DNA of 64,000 bases from Acetobacteraceae bacterium ESL0709 (GTDB lineage: Bacteria > Pseudomonadota > Alphaproteobacteria > Acetobacterales > Acetobacteraceae): positions 706,001-770,000 of the forward strand of contig JAQTIA010000003.1 in NCBI GenBank assembly GCA_029433415.1. Reading direction: 5' to 3'. The notes under the pieces are model-generated. The model was given only the letters and a program-made list of their open reading frames with translations. It was not told where the DNA came from and did not search any database. The number at the start of each line of letters is the position of its first letter. Position 1 is the stretch's first letter. Both the position numbers and the translations under genes were made by a program. This document shows positions 1 through 13,189 of the stretch, piece by piece.

Positions 1-164
1 TCATGCTGAATCTGGGACATGCCCGCAGCACTGACCTTGAAATACTGGGAGAAACAGTGCGCAAAAAAGTATTTGATCAGTCAGGCATTCTTCTGCAATG
101 GGAGATCAAACGTCTCGGTCGCCCAGCCACAGAAACTGCCTCGACCTTTCTTTCTCAGGACTGA
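1..164 (+). CDS. murB: UDP-N-acetylenolpyruvoylglucosamine reductase, C-terminal end (partial)
   Basis: The reading frame with codons from position 3 runs 53 codons to a TGA at 162-164 and is cut by the window edge. The residues read [17 protein letters not shown] and then a segment ending WEIKRLGRP, which matches the C-terminal domain of MurB, the FAD enzyme that reduces UDP-GlcNAc-enolpyruvate to UDP-MurNAc. It ends 7 bases before the ddl ATG. That is the murB-ddl order of alphaproteobacterial division clusters and supports the assignment. Only the tail is visible, so the FAD-binding and catalytic residues cannot be checked. Confidence 0.85.
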   Translation, partial: MLNLGHARSTDLEILGETVRKKVFDQSGILLQWEIKRLGRPATETASTFLSQD

Positions 165-171
165 CCCCTTC

Positions 172-1164
172 ATGAATCATGTCACGCAGGACAAAAAACA
201 GTCTTCCCGTCTGAAAATCGCCATAATAATGGGGGGAACCTCAAATGAGAGGGATGTCAGTCTTTCCAGCGGGAAGGCTGTCAGTCAGGCTTTGGCATCT
301 TTTGGACATCAAGTGCAGGCTATTGACGTTGGGGCTGACATTGAACGCACCATAGAAGCGCTGGGGCAGTTCAAACCAGATGTCGTTTTCAATGCCCTGC
401 ACGGACCCGGCGGCGAAGACGGCACCATACAGGGCGTCCTGCATTGGATGGGACTACCTTATACCCATTCCGACGTTCATGCCTCTGCTATTGCCATGAA
501 CAAGGCCACAAGCCGGATTATTTTCAAAGCACATGACCTGCCCGTCGCCAAAGGACTTGTCATTACACCCGAAGAACTGGAAAAGGCCGATCCTTTTCCA
601 CGTCCCTACGTTATCAAACCCCTCCTTGAAGGGTCTTCTGTCGGCGTGACGATCATGCGGCCTGATGATCCAGCGCGCGCCAAGATTGCACGCTCATGGC
701 GCTACGGAAAACAGATTCTTGTTGAGGATTATATTCCGGGACAGGAACTGACCGTCAGTGTCATGCGCGATACACCTCTTGCCGTAACAGAAATTCTTCC
801 CCTGACGGGTAAATTTTATGATTTCGGCGCCAAATATCAATCTGGTGGTTCTCGCCATATCGTACCTGCCTCATTACCCGTTTCCCTGAGCCAGACATTA
901 TGCGACCTTGCCGTCAAGGCACACATGGTACTGGGATGCGCAGGTGCAAGTCGGACCGATTTCCGCCACGACCCGGAAACAGGCCGCATCGCCATTCTGG
1001 AAGTCAACACCCAGCCAGGCATGACGCCAACGTCTCTCCTGCCGGAACAAGCGGCCTATCGAGGGCTTTCCTACGCTCAGCTCTGTGACTGGCTGGTGAA
1101 GGAAGCCCTGTCTCTCAATTCATCTCCTGTATCGGATCTGTTGAAAACCGGTCAGAAGGGCTAA
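172..1164 (+). CDS. ddl: D-alanine--D-alanine ligase
   Basis: Joins two D-alanines using ATP to make the D-Ala-D-Ala end of the peptidoglycan stem peptide, in the cytoplasm. The 330-residue frame starts at the ATG at 172, just after the murB stop. A longer in-frame start at 19 would lie inside murB and is rejected. Family motifs are in order: IAIIMGGTSNERDVSL near the N-terminus, ALHGPGGEDG, the ATP-grasp segment YVIKPLLEGSSVGV, and EVNTQPGMTPTSL near the C-terminus with the magnesium-binding Glu and Asn. Length is normal. It sits between murB and ftsQ, as expected for the division and cell-wall cluster. Confidence 0.96.
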   Translation: MNHVTQDKKQSSRLKIAIIMGGTSNERDVSLSSGKAVSQALASFGHQVQAIDVGADIERTIEALGQFKPDVVFNALHGPGGEDGTIQGVLHWMGLPYTHSDVHASAIAMNKATSRIIFKAHDLPVAKGLVITPEELEKADPFPRPYVIKPLLEGSSVGVTIMRPDDPARAKIARSWRYGKQILVEDYIPGQELTVSVMRDTPLAVTEILPLTGKFYDFGAKYQSGGSRHIVPASLPVSLSQTLCDLAVKAHMVLGCAGASRTDFRHDPETGRIAILEVNTQPGMTPTSLLPEQAAYRGLSYAQLCDWLVKEALSLNSSPVSDLLKTGQKG

Positions 1165-1175
1165 ACATTCCTTCC

Positions 1176-2186
1176 ATGTATGCAAGCCCTCCCCCACCCA
1201 ACCGGCCAAGGCGCCCTATTGAAGGAGATCGCCCCTCACGCCTGTCTCTTTTTTGGCAACGCCACAGGACAGGACTGGGGCGCACAGTGCTTTTGCTCGC
1301 TATTCTGGGACTTTCGGCAGGTGGCGGTTGGACGCTCTATAACATGCTCTCTGATTCACAGATGGATACAATCCGAACCCATCTGGAATCACTCGACCCG
1401 CTCAAGATCAAAAGAATCACCATTCATGGTACCACCCTGACAGACAGGGCCACGATCATGGCACAACTTGATACGGATATAGGACGCAACCTGTTCGGCT
1501 TCTCGGTCGAAAAAGCGCGGCAGAAGCTCAATAATCTTCCTTTTATCGAACAGTCAACCGTAGAGAGACGTCTACCGGATACGGTGATCGTTACCATCAA
1601 AGAGCGCGTCCCTGCAGCAATCTGGCAGACACATGGGCATTTCGTACTCATCAATAAGGAAGGAAAAACCGTATCCGAGCAGCAATTTACAACAGCTGAC
1701 GCCGATATCTTCCGCAAGCTGCCTCTCGTTGTCGGCGATGGCGCCAATGAAAATGCGGGTCCTCTCATTGAGGCACTCAGCCTCCAGCCGGAAATTGCCT
1801 CTCGTACTCTGGCCCTGGTCCGTATCGGGAACAGACGGTGGAATATGATGATGCGTAACGGTACCACCATCCTGCTGCCTGAAGGCGCTGAGGATGCCGC
1901 CCTACGACGCCTTAAAATCTACCAGCAGAACTTTCATCTTCTGGAGCGTCCCCTTTCAGCCATTGATATGCGCCTGCCTGACAGAATGGTCATTCACCTG
2001 TCTCCAGAGCCATCTCCTGCTCCGACCGTCCAGCCTCCGCAACAGGCAAATTCCCCAGCACAATCGCCCCAGGCGCCTCGCCCTCCAGTTGCAACCAATG
2101 CTTCACCCAAGCCTGATTCTCCTTTAAAGATAGAAAAAGAGCCCTTACCGCCTCCTCACCCGGCCTCTGCTGGAAACCAACCCTGA
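1176..2186 (+). CDS. ftsQ: Cell division protein FtsQ
   Basis: Bitopic inner-membrane divisome protein that links the early cytoplasmic division proteins to the periplasmic wall machinery (FtsL/FtsB, FtsW/FtsI). The 336-residue product has a basic, proline-rich cytoplasmic start, one membrane span at about residues 35-56 (TVLLLAILGLSAGGGWTLY), then a POTRA-type segment beginning LKIKRITIHGTT and the beta-domain. The last 60 or so residues are rich in Pro, Ala and Gln and look disordered, which is common in alphaproteobacterial FtsQ. Its TGA overlaps the ftsA ATG by one base, so translation is probably coupled. Confidence 0.93.
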   Translation: MYASPPPPNRPRRPIEGDRPSRLSLFWQRHRTGLGRTVLLLAILGLSAGGGWTLYNMLSDSQMDTIRTHLESLDPLKIKRITIHGTTLTDRATIMAQLDTDIGRNLFGFSVEKARQKLNNLPFIEQSTVERRLPDTVIVTIKERVPAAIWQTHGHFVLINKEGKTVSEQQFTTADADIFRKLPLVVGDGANENAGPLIEALSLQPEIASRTLALVRIGNRRWNMMMRNGTTILLPEGAEDAALRRLKIYQQNFHLLERPLSAIDMRLPDRMVIHLSPEPSPAPTVQPPQQANSPAQSPQAPRPPVATNASPKPDSPLKIEKEPLPPPHPASAGNQP

Positions 2187-3523
2187 TGCCTACCCTTCCC
2201 GCACGACAGCCCCTGAACTCTCTTTCCCTTTCTTCCTCTGAAAGGGAAAACAGGGCTGTTCTGCCAATCCTGCCAACCGAGAAGCGTCCTGGTTTCGAAT
2301 GGCGCCCGGGCGTCAGGGCTGTCCTGGATCTGGGCTCAACAAAAACAACCTGTCTGATTGGACGCGGCCTGCAAAATGGCGCATTACAGGTTCTGGGCTG
2401 GGGATGGCGACGTTCTGAAGGCATACAGTCAGGTTCAATCGTTGACACCAAATTGGCTGAAGCCGTCATTCGGGCCACCGTAGGCGATGCAGAAAAACAG
2501 ACCGGACGCCATATTGATGATTTGATCGTCAATCTTTCGGGTGGTAACCCCCTCAGCCTGCATAGTGACGTTTCCATGACCGTAGGAAATCGGGAAGTCG
2601 TGGATAATGATGTCCGCGACCTGATGGAAGACGCACGGGATTCCGTCTATCGGGAAGGACGCGAAATCGTCCACACCCTGCCTTTGGGCTTTAATGTCGA
2701 CGAAACGCACGCCGTACCCAATCCGTGCGGACATTTATGCCAGAACCTGATGGGCAAGTTTCACCTGATTGACGCCAATGCCAGTGCACTGCGTACACTC
2801 AGCACCGTCCTGAACAAGGCTGAATTACGCCTGGCCGGGCTCGTCTCAAGCCCTTTCGCCGCAGGTCTTGCCGCACTGGATTATGATGAACGCGATCTGG
2901 GAGTAACTATTGTTGAAATGGGGGCTGGCACAACTTCGCTGGCCGTATTCTCCCATGGCAAGTTGCTTCACACGGCTCAGTTACGCATTGGCGGGCACCA
3001 TATCACGCGCGATATTGCCTCTGCACTGAATGTACACACCGATACAGCCGAATGGCTCAAGACCATGCATGGTGCCGCCCAGTATGTCTCGGATCATGAG
3101 GATTACATCATCCGCCTGCCCGCCGGGCCAGATGGCACGGCAGAACGGATCTCTCGCTCACGCCTGATCGCCGTTATTGCCCCACGTGTGGAGGAAATTC
3201 TGGAAATGACCCGCCATGCCCTTGACAGCGCGGGACTGGGGAGACTGGCTGAGGGACGGATCGTCCTGACCGGGGGAGCCTCTCTTCTCAACGATATCGC
3301 ACCTGTTGCTGCCCGTATTTTTGGACGCCAGTTGCGACTTGGCCAACCTCTAAATGTAAAGAATCTGCCCGAAAATTCTGCCATCTCAGCCGGATTCTCC
3401 ACCGCATCAGGCTTACTGGCATGGGCTGTAGGAGCTGATAGCCAATTCTGTTTCGCCGAAACCAGTCAACAGGGACGAAACTGGATGAGACGCCTTGTTA
3501 ATTTCATCGGCAAGCATGTATAG
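2186..3523 (+). CDS. ftsA: Cell division protein FtsA
   Basis: Actin-like ATPase that tethers FtsZ to the membrane and recruits later division proteins. The 445-residue product has an N-terminal extension of about 45 residues before the phosphate-1 motif LDLGSTKTTCLIG. It then has the SHS2/1C region, the phosphate-2 motif VEMGAGTTSLAVF, and LTGGASLLNDI in the adenosine motif. The C-terminal residues NWMRRLVNFIGKHV form the expected amphipathic membrane-targeting helix. The start overlaps the ftsQ stop. The extension is the only unusual feature; a later start inside it is possible. Confidence 0.95.
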   Translation: MPTLPARQPLNSLSLSSSERENRAVLPILPTEKRPGFEWRPGVRAVLDLGSTKTTCLIGRGLQNGALQVLGWGWRRSEGIQSGSIVDTKLAEAVIRATVGDAEKQTGRHIDDLIVNLSGGNPLSLHSDVSMTVGNREVVDNDVRDLMEDARDSVYREGREIVHTLPLGFNVDETHAVPNPCGHLCQNLMGKFHLIDANASALRTLSTVLNKAELRLAGLVSSPFAAGLAALDYDERDLGVTIVEMGAGTTSLAVFSHGKLLHTAQLRIGGHHITRDIASALNVHTDTAEWLKTMHGAAQYVSDHEDYIIRLPAGPDGTAERISRSRLIAVIAPRVEEILEMTRHALDSAGLGRLAEGRIVLTGGASLLNDIAPVAARIFGRQLRLGQPLNVKNLPENSAISAGFSTASGLLAWAVGADSQFCFAETSQQGRNWMRRLVNFIGKHV

Positions 3524-3598
3524 TCTTATGCCCCTTGAGGCTGAATCGCAAGACTGAGTCGGTCAGTCTCCCTGTCCTTACCGTTCGGAGCCGCCCTT

Positions 3599-5032
3599 AT
3601 GACACTGAACCTTACCCCAACGACACTTGGCGTGAGCGCAGTCAGCCCACCTCGTATTACTGTTGTTGGTGTCGGCGGTGGCGGCGGAAATGCTGTCGAT
3701 AACATGATCTCTACCGACCTGAAGAGCGTAGAGTTCATCGTCGCTAATACAGACGCCCAGCAGCTGGCCAACTCCCATGCGGATATTCGCCTGCAACTCG
3801 GTCCGACCCTGACGCGCGGGCTGGGAGCTGGTGCAAAACCTGAAATTGGACGCAAGTCAGCCGAAGAAGTTGAAGAAGAAATTCGTCACCATCTGACGGG
3901 TTCTGATCTTGTTTTTATCACGGCAGGCATGGGTGGCGGCACAGGCACAGGCGCAGCGCCTGTGATTGCCCGTATCGCGCGCGAGAACGGGGCTCTGACC
4001 ATTGGCGTTGTCTCAAAGCCTTTTCAATTTGAAGGCATGCGGCGTTGCCGTTCTGCTGATGCTGGAATTTCTGAGCTCCAGAAATATGTCGATACACTGA
4101 TCGTCATTCCTAACCAGAATCTTTTCAGCTGCGCCACCCAGACCACGACCTTGATCGAAGCCTTCAAAATGGCCGATGATGTGCTGTATCAGGGCGTACG
4201 AAGCATTACTGACCTGATGGTCGTCCCCGGCAAAATCAATCTGGACTTTGCCGATGTCAAGACTGTCATGGGCGAAATGGGCAAGGCCATGATGGGCACG
4301 GGCGTCGCCGAAAGCGCTGTTGATGGTCAGGACTGGGCTACACTGGCCGCAGAACGTGCCATTTCCAACCCGCTCCTGGAAGAGACCTCCATTCGCGGTG
4401 CAAGAGGGCTGCTGATCAATGTTACAGGCGGCCCTGATCTCGGCCTGCATGATTACACCAATGTCATGGAACGCATCCGCGAGGAAGCACACGAGGATGC
4501 CGAAATTATTGGAGGCCTGCTTGTTCGTGAAGAAATGAGCGGTACGATTCAGGTTTCCGTCGTTGCCACGGGCATTTCCACGCGCAATGAAATGGACAAT
4601 TTCCAGAACGCTCCTTACAGCAGTGCCCCTCCTGTGGAAGAAGCCCCTAAAGCTGAAACACAACCTCCGCATGTTGCCGAAAGCAAGGCTGAAGAATTAC
4701 AAAATGTTACCGCTCCGCGCCACGAGGTACCCACCGCCACTGCCGCGTCCCAGCCATTCACCCCCCGGCCAGTGGAACAACCCCGTTATGAACCAGAACC
4801 TGAGTCCAATGAGGGTGGCGGATTTTTCAGTCGCTTCTTCCGCAGCCGCCCCGCCACAACGGACCAACGGGCACAACGCTCGGCCCCTTTTGTGAATCCG
4901 AGGCAAAATAACGTTCCCGAGTCACAAACTTACGATAATCATCCTCTCCGGCAGTCAGGACAATCACAAGACGGCCAGTCTGATGAGTCCAATCTGGATA
5001 TCCCCGCTTACCTGAGACGCCCTCAGAAATAA
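3599..5032 (+). CDS. ftsZ: Cell division protein FtsZ
   Basis: Tubulin-like GTPase that forms the cytokinetic ring. The 477-residue product has the nucleotide-binding [13 protein letters not shown] near residue 25, the tubulin signature [13 protein letters not shown], the T7-loop region [13 protein letters not shown], a long acidic and proline-rich linker from about residue 335, and the conserved C-terminal peptide [10 protein letters not shown] that binds FtsA and other partners. The stretch after PNQNLF ([13 protein letters not shown]) differs from the more usual RVANEKTTFADAF, so the core is mildly diverged. A 75-base gap separates it from ftsA, enough for a separate promoter, but I see no clear -35/-10 pair. 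Confidence 0.97.
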   Translation: MTLNLTPTTLGVSAVSPPRITVVGVGGGGGNAVDNMISTDLKSVEFIVANTDAQQLANSHADIRLQLGPTLTRGLGAGAKPEIGRKSAEEVEEEIRHHLTGSDLVFITAGMGGGTGTGAAPVIARIARENGALTIGVVSKPFQFEGMRRCRSADAGISELQKYVDTLIVIPNQNLFSCATQTTTLIEAFKMADDVLYQGVRSITDLMVVPGKINLDFADVKTVMGEMGKAMMGTGVAESAVDGQDWATLAAERAISNPLLEETSIRGARGLLINVTGGPDLGLHDYTNVMERIREEAHEDAEIIGGLLVREEMSGTIQVSVVATGISTRNEMDNFQNAPYSSAPPVEEAPKAETQPPHVAESKAEELQNVTAPRHEVPTATAASQPFTPRPVEQPRYEPEPESNEGGGFFSRFFRSRPATTDQRAQRSAPFVNPRQNNVPESQTYDNHPLRQSGQSQDGQSDESNLDIPAYLRRPQK

Positions 5033-5198
5033 GCGATAATTCTGCCTCCAGAATGCAAATAATATTCCAGGCTTGCCCTGCCTTGGGATACGCGACGAAT
5101 TGCCAAACAGCCGGATTTCGGTGAGCAATATCGTCTCCGCAGGGCTTGTAATCGGGAAAAGCCGCGTCAGGCGGCGTCCCCGGAAGGGACTTTGACAA

Positions 5199-6134
5199 GT
5201 GGGACAAAAAATTGAAAAAACCACTCCCGGGCTCTCTTTGCCTGCCGGAAAGACGGCCATACCCGCTTGTCCCCAAACAACGATCAGAAACCCTATTTTC
5301 TGTCGTGGCACAGGGCTCCATAGCGGGCGTGACATCACACTGAAACTGGTTCCACAACCCGCCAATAGCGGCATTCTTTTCCAGAGGGTGGATATCAGTC
5401 ATACTCCTCCATTTCGTCTCACGCCTGAATCCCTGAAAGGAGCCCGGCTTTCAACCATTATCGCTGATCCTGACAGACCGGAAATACAGATTGCCACGAT
5501 CGAACATCTTATGGCATCACTGCACGCTCTTGCCATTGACAATATCCTCATTCAGCTTGACGGCCCGGAAACGCCCATCTTTGATGGAAGCGCCCAGGAT
5601 TTTGCTTTTCTGCTCAGTTGCGCAGGACAGAAAGAACTTCCTGCTCCCAGACGATTTATCAAAATTCTCCATCCTCTCATCATCCGGGGGGAGAACGGCG
5701 CTTTTGTGTCCCTTAGCGCAAGCAAGAAACGGGAATTTTCTCTCAAAATGGCCATAGAGTTCAGCGAAACAGTCATTGGCTCACAAAAAATCGCTTTTGT
5801 ACTCAAACGTGAAGATTTTCTGAAAAATATCGCTTCCAGCCGAACTTTTGTCAGTCGTGATGAAATAGAAACATTGCACAAACAGGGCCTCGCCCTCGGC
5901 GGCTCCTTGGAAAATGCCCTTGTGGTAGAAGGCGATCATGTCCTTAATCCCGAAGGCTTGAGAAGCGCTGATGAATTCGTCCGCCACAAGCTGCTGGATG
6001 CGATCGGTGACAGCTATTGTATGGGCTACCAGATCATTGGAAAATTCGACGGCTTTAAATCTGGTCACGAATTGAATAATCGTCTTATAAAGGCTCTGGC
6101 AATGCATAAAGAAACGTGGCAGTTCATTTCCTGA
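5199..6134 (+). CDS. lpxC: UDP-3-O-acyl-N-acetylglucosamine deacetylase
   Basis: Zinc enzyme that performs the first committed step of lipid A synthesis, removing acetate from UDP-3-O-acyl-GlcNAc. The start is a GTG at 5199 with AAGGGA about 9 bases upstream. The family core begins around residue 30 (GTGLHSGRDITLKL). Zinc ligands and catalytic residues are recognisable: the His in TIEHLMASLHAL, the His and Asp in HKLLDAIGD, and the late His in FKSGHELNNRL. At 311 residues the length is normal. It lies directly downstream of ftsZ, as in many Gram-negative division clusters. The roughly 165 bases before it contain no other gene that I can see. Confidence 0.95.
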   Translation: MGQKIEKTTPGLSLPAGKTAIPACPQTTIRNPIFCRGTGLHSGRDITLKLVPQPANSGILFQRVDISHTPPFRLTPESLKGARLSTIIADPDRPEIQIATIEHLMASLHALAIDNILIQLDGPETPIFDGSAQDFAFLLSCAGQKELPAPRRFIKILHPLIIRGENGAFVSLSASKKREFSLKMAIEFSETVIGSQKIAFVLKREDFLKNIASSRTFVSRDEIETLHKQGLALGGSLENALVVEGDHVLNPEGLRSADEFVRHKLLDAIGDSYCMGYQIIGKFDGFKSGHELNNRLIKALAMHKETWQFIS

Positions 6135-6239
6135 AAATGAACTCTTGAGTCTGGAAAGGTCGTTATTCTAATGATAGAGGCGTTTTTATAATGACTGAGT
6201 CCCTCTTCCTCCAGTTACCTTCCATGCTATAAGGCAGTT

Positions 6240-7427
6240 ATGGTTAGCATCATCAAGCATCACGCTGCAAAGAACCCCTCCTTTCGTGCCCTGACCCTTG
6301 GTTTAAGCGGTCTGATGGGGCTGTCACTGCTCAGCGGCTGTGCCGATGATGCGGACAAACGCGTTCCCAAAACAACTGATGCTGAAACGCTTTATAACTA
6401 TGGCGTGGATTCCCTCCATGGCGGCGATTACAAGCTCGCCAGTGCTGAATTCGAGTCGTTACAGCAGAACTTCCCTTATTCAGGCTATACAGGGAATGCT
6501 GAGCTTCTTGAGGGCTATGCCTATTACCTCCAGGGGGAATATGCGCTGGCTGTCCAGCAGCTTGAACGCTACCTTCAGCTTCATCCTACCAGCCCGGATG
6601 CTGCTTACGCCTATTATCTGCGCGGCCTGTGCTATTACGAACAGATTGGCATTGTCTCCCGTGACCAGCTTGGTACGCTGGAAGCCATGGACGCCCTGCA
6701 GGAAGTCGTCACACGTTTCCCCCAGAGTTCCTACGCTCGTGATGCCCAGCTCAAGATCGACCTCTGCCGCGACCATCTGGCCGGCAAGGAAATGCTCGTC
6801 GGGCGTTTTTACGAGCGTGAGAAGGATTATCAGGCGGCCCTTGGTCGCTATCAGCGTGTCGTGCAGGACTTCCAGACAACCAATCACGTTCCTGAAGCCC
6901 TTGAACGTATCGTCGAAGTCAGCCTTCGTCTGGGTCTGAAGGACGAAGCCCGCCAGAATGCCCTTATTCTGGGATATAACTATCCTGACAGCAAATGGTA
7001 CCGTTACGCCTATAACAAGCTCAAATATAACGGTCTGATGACCAGGGACACACGCAAGCCCTCCTATAATGGGGGCAAATCTGATGATGGACGCAAGGCC
7101 ACTGGCCCCATGCTTCCTTCAGAGCAGCTTGCCGCAGCAAAAACCACACCTGTAGCCCAGATTGACATTCCGGCTCCCGGTCAGAAATCGGCGACACCTG
7201 TCATCATGCATTCGGGAACCAATAAAGCGGCCATGTCCCCTGTCATGCGGTCTTCCAGAACATCCTCTATGCAACAGCAAATTCCGGCGACTGCGAAAAA
7301 ATCATCCAGCCTGCCTCCCACCTCTCAAAGGAAAGAAATACCGAAGAAGAAAGGTGGAGGCGGTTTCTTCTCCTTCTTCGATCCCGTGGGCGATTTCTTC
7401 TCCAATATGTGGAACCGGATTTTCTAA
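6240..7427 (+). CDS. bamD: Outer membrane protein assembly factor BamD (ComL), long form
   Basis: Lipoprotein of the BAM complex, which inserts beta-barrel proteins into the outer membrane. The signal peptide ends in the lipobox LSGC (Cys34). Residues 50-260 are TPR-like helical repeats with the typical LYNYGVDSLHGGDYKLA start and YPYS-type turns. At 395 residues it is more than 100 longer than most BamD proteins. The extra C-terminal part is low in complexity, rich in Ser, Pro, Lys and Thr, and ends in a glycine/phenylalanine segment (KKKGGGGFFSFFDPVGDFF). The function of that tail is unknown. RBS AAGG precedes the ATG. Confidence 0.93.
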   Translation: MVSIIKHHAAKNPSFRALTLGLSGLMGLSLLSGCADDADKRVPKTTDAETLYNYGVDSLHGGDYKLASAEFESLQQNFPYSGYTGNAELLEGYAYYLQGEYALAVQQLERYLQLHPTSPDAAYAYYLRGLCYYEQIGIVSRDQLGTLEAMDALQEVVTRFPQSSYARDAQLKIDLCRDHLAGKEMLVGRFYEREKDYQAALGRYQRVVQDFQTTNHVPEALERIVEVSLRLGLKDEARQNALILGYNYPDSKWYRYAYNKLKYNGLMTRDTRKPSYNGGKSDDGRKATGPMLPSEQLAAAKTTPVAQIDIPAPGQKSATPVIMHSGTNKAAMSPVMRSSRTSSMQQQIPATAKKSSSLPPTSQRKEIPKKKGGGGFFSFFDPVGDFFSNMWNRIF

Positions 7428-7517
7428 AGTCCTGAAACGGAAAGGGACAGCATTTTCTGGCCCTGACCCGACATTCCTGCTGGACGGGGCTGGTCTCTGC
7501 GCTTTAGGGTAAATCCT

Positions 7518-11343
<3,826 letters not shown>

Positions 11344-11407
11344 AAGCGTTACCACTTCCTTCATCGGCTTTGTCGATCATTACGATAGACATAACCTTTT
11401 TGACAAT

Positions 11408-11456
11408 TTGATGTTCATCAAACACAAGCAATAAAAAAACAGGTAGAATAATTGCG
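11408..11456 (+). promoter_or_regulatory. Predicted class II FNR-dependent promoter of the cytochrome c peroxidase gene
   Basis: Positions 11408-11421 read TTGAT GTTC ATCAA, an exact match to the FNR/ANR consensus TTGAT-N4-ATCAA. A -10-like TAGAAT lies at 11444-11449, which predicts a start of transcription near 11456. The box centre (11414.5) would then be 41.5 bases upstream, the standard spacing for FNR-activated class II promoters. The gene downstream encodes a three-haem peroxidase, and the E. coli relative (Ccp/YhjA) is FNR-activated. The motif and spacing are seen directly; the regulation is inferred. Confidence 0.75.
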
Positions 11457-11484
11457 ATAAAATAATAAAGTGGAGGAAGTGGGC

Positions 11485-12903
11485 TTGAAACGTATAGTGA
11501 TCTCGCTGGTGGGCGCAGGCGTGCTGGCATATGGTGGCACTGTCGCCTTTCTACAGCATTTTGACCATGCGACGGCACCGGGCCTATCCGCAAATTCCCC
11601 CACGAACAAGGACCCCGTCGCCTTGGCCGCTTTCAAGTCAATGGATAATGCGCGCTGCGATTATTGCCACGCTACAGGCCGCGAGCTGCCCTTCTATTTC
11701 CACCTTCCCATTGCCAGCACGATTATGGGGAAAGACCTTCATCAGGGTCTGCGCCATTTCCGCGTTGAGCCTGTCCTGACCGCGTTTGAAGAAGGCAGAC
11801 CCCCTTCGGAAGAACAGCTCTCGCGTATTGAGGAAGTCATTACGCAAAACCGCATGCCACCCTCCCTCTATGTGCTGATGCACTGGCATGCACGCCTGTC
11901 CGAGGCCGAGCGCAAGGCCATTCTGGACTGGGTACAGGACACACGCCGTAAATATTACGCCAATACAGGCGCAATTGCCGCTCTGGCCGCCGAGCCTATA
12001 CGCCCTGTTCCCGAAAGTGTGCCAGTTGACCCGGCAAAAGTCGCTCTGGGGCGCAAGCTTTTTTTTGACAAGAAACTTTCGGGTGATAACACGCTGAACT
12101 GCGCAAGCTGCCACGGTCTGGACAAGGGCGGGGTGGATCATCTGGTCACGGCAACGGGGATTGGCGGCCAGAAAGGGCCGATCAACGTCCCGACCGTCTA
12201 TGACGCCTATTTCAAGATCGCCCAGTTCTGGAACGCTCGCGCACCTGATCTGGCGGCACAAGCGGCAGGCCCTGTCATGAATCCGGTCGAAATGGGGTCT
12301 CACGACTGGCCTACCGTCGCCAGCAAACTGATGGCAGATCCTGACTATGTACCGATGTTCCAGTCAGCTTTTGGCGCAGACGCACAGATCAACCAGCAGA
12401 CCATTACAGACGCGATTGCTGAGTTTGAGAAGACATTAATCACTCCTGACAGCCCCTTTGATGACTATCTGAAGGGCGATAAGAACGCGATTAGCGATCA
12501 GGCCAAACGCGGTTATGAACGCTTCAAGGCCATTGGCTGCTCAGGGTGCCATAGTGGCATTGGTGTTGGCGGCGGCGCCTACGAGGTCATGGGGCTTGAG
12601 GGCAATTACTTCAAGGATCGTGGCGGCAAGGAGACCGATGCTGACAAGGGCATTTACGCCATGGACCATAAGGAAGCGGATCTCAACCGCTTTGTAGTGC
12701 CGAACCTGCGTAATATCGCCCTGACAGCGCCCTATTTCCATGATGGCAGCGTCAAGACGCTGGATGAAGCCGTGCGCAAGATGGCGCGTTACCAGACACC
12801 GGATGCCAACCCGTCCGATCAGGACGTGGCAGACATTGTGGAATTCCTGAAAACCCTGACTGGCAAATATGATGGTCATGAACTGACTGACAGCGCAAAC
12901 TAA
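11485..12903 (+). CDS. Three-haem cytochrome c peroxidase (Ccp/YhjA-like)
   Basis: Periplasmic, membrane-anchored peroxidase expected to reduce hydrogen peroxide with electrons from the quinol/cytochrome chain. A single N-terminal hydrophobic anchor is followed by three CxxCH haem sites: CDYCH in an extra N-terminal domain, then CASCH and CSGCH in the classic two-haem CcpA/MauG-like core. Three haems and the N-terminal domain match E. coli Ccp (YhjA) better than ordinary two-haem CcpA. I prefer the TTG at 11485, which has GGAGG 8 bases upstream; the GTG codons at 11470 and 11479 lie before or too close to that site. A perfect FNR box precedes the gene. Confidence 0.9.
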   Translation: MKRIVISLVGAGVLAYGGTVAFLQHFDHATAPGLSANSPTNKDPVALAAFKSMDNARCDYCHATGRELPFYFHLPIASTIMGKDLHQGLRHFRVEPVLTAFEEGRPPSEEQLSRIEEVITQNRMPPSLYVLMHWHARLSEAERKAILDWVQDTRRKYYANTGAIAALAAEPIRPVPESVPVDPAKVALGRKLFFDKKLSGDNTLNCASCHGLDKGGVDHLVTATGIGGQKGPINVPTVYDAYFKIAQFWNARAPDLAAQAAGPVMNPVEMGSHDWPTVASKLMADPDYVPMFQSAFGADAQINQQTITDAIAEFEKTLITPDSPFDDYLKGDKNAISDQAKRGYERFKAIGCSGCHSGIGVGGGAYEVMGLEGNYFKDRGGKETDADKGIYAMDHKEADLNRFVVPNLRNIALTAPYFHDGSVKTLDEAVRKMARYQTPDANPSDQDVADIVEFLKTLTGKYDGHELTDSAN

Positions 12904-12936
12904 ACAATCCATAACATAGCACCTGTCTGAAAGAGA

Positions 12937-12974
12937 CCCACCTGCATATTATAAACATGCAGGTGGGTTTTTTT
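12937..12974 (+). terminator. Rho-independent terminator after the peroxidase gene
   Basis: An 11-bp perfect stem (CCCACCTGCAT at 12937-12947, ATGCAGGTGGG at 12957-12967) with a 9-base loop is followed by seven T residues at 12968-12974. It begins 34 bases after the stop codon. Confidence 0.93.
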
Positions 12975-13189
12975 ATAAAATCTGAAAAACAGGACAAAAA
13001 ATACTTGAGATATATGTTTTGATATGACACATTTTCATGCCATTTGGTCACTTTGTGACTTATCATAGTAATGACACTATATCTGAAACAGTTACAGGAT
13101 ATCCATAAAATGGAAACTGTGTCTATTCTTGATAAAATTAACCAGACAATAAACGCCAAGACTTATTCTTATTTTGAGAGATTCTCTAA

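Noticed and set aside
19..171. 51-codon extension of ddl toward the window start
   Set aside because: This stretch is the end of murB in another frame, and the extension does not resemble Ddl.
4013..4672. 219-codon minus-strand frame opposite ftsZ
   Set aside because: Antisense shadow of a highly conserved gene; no ribosome site and no recognisable protein pattern.
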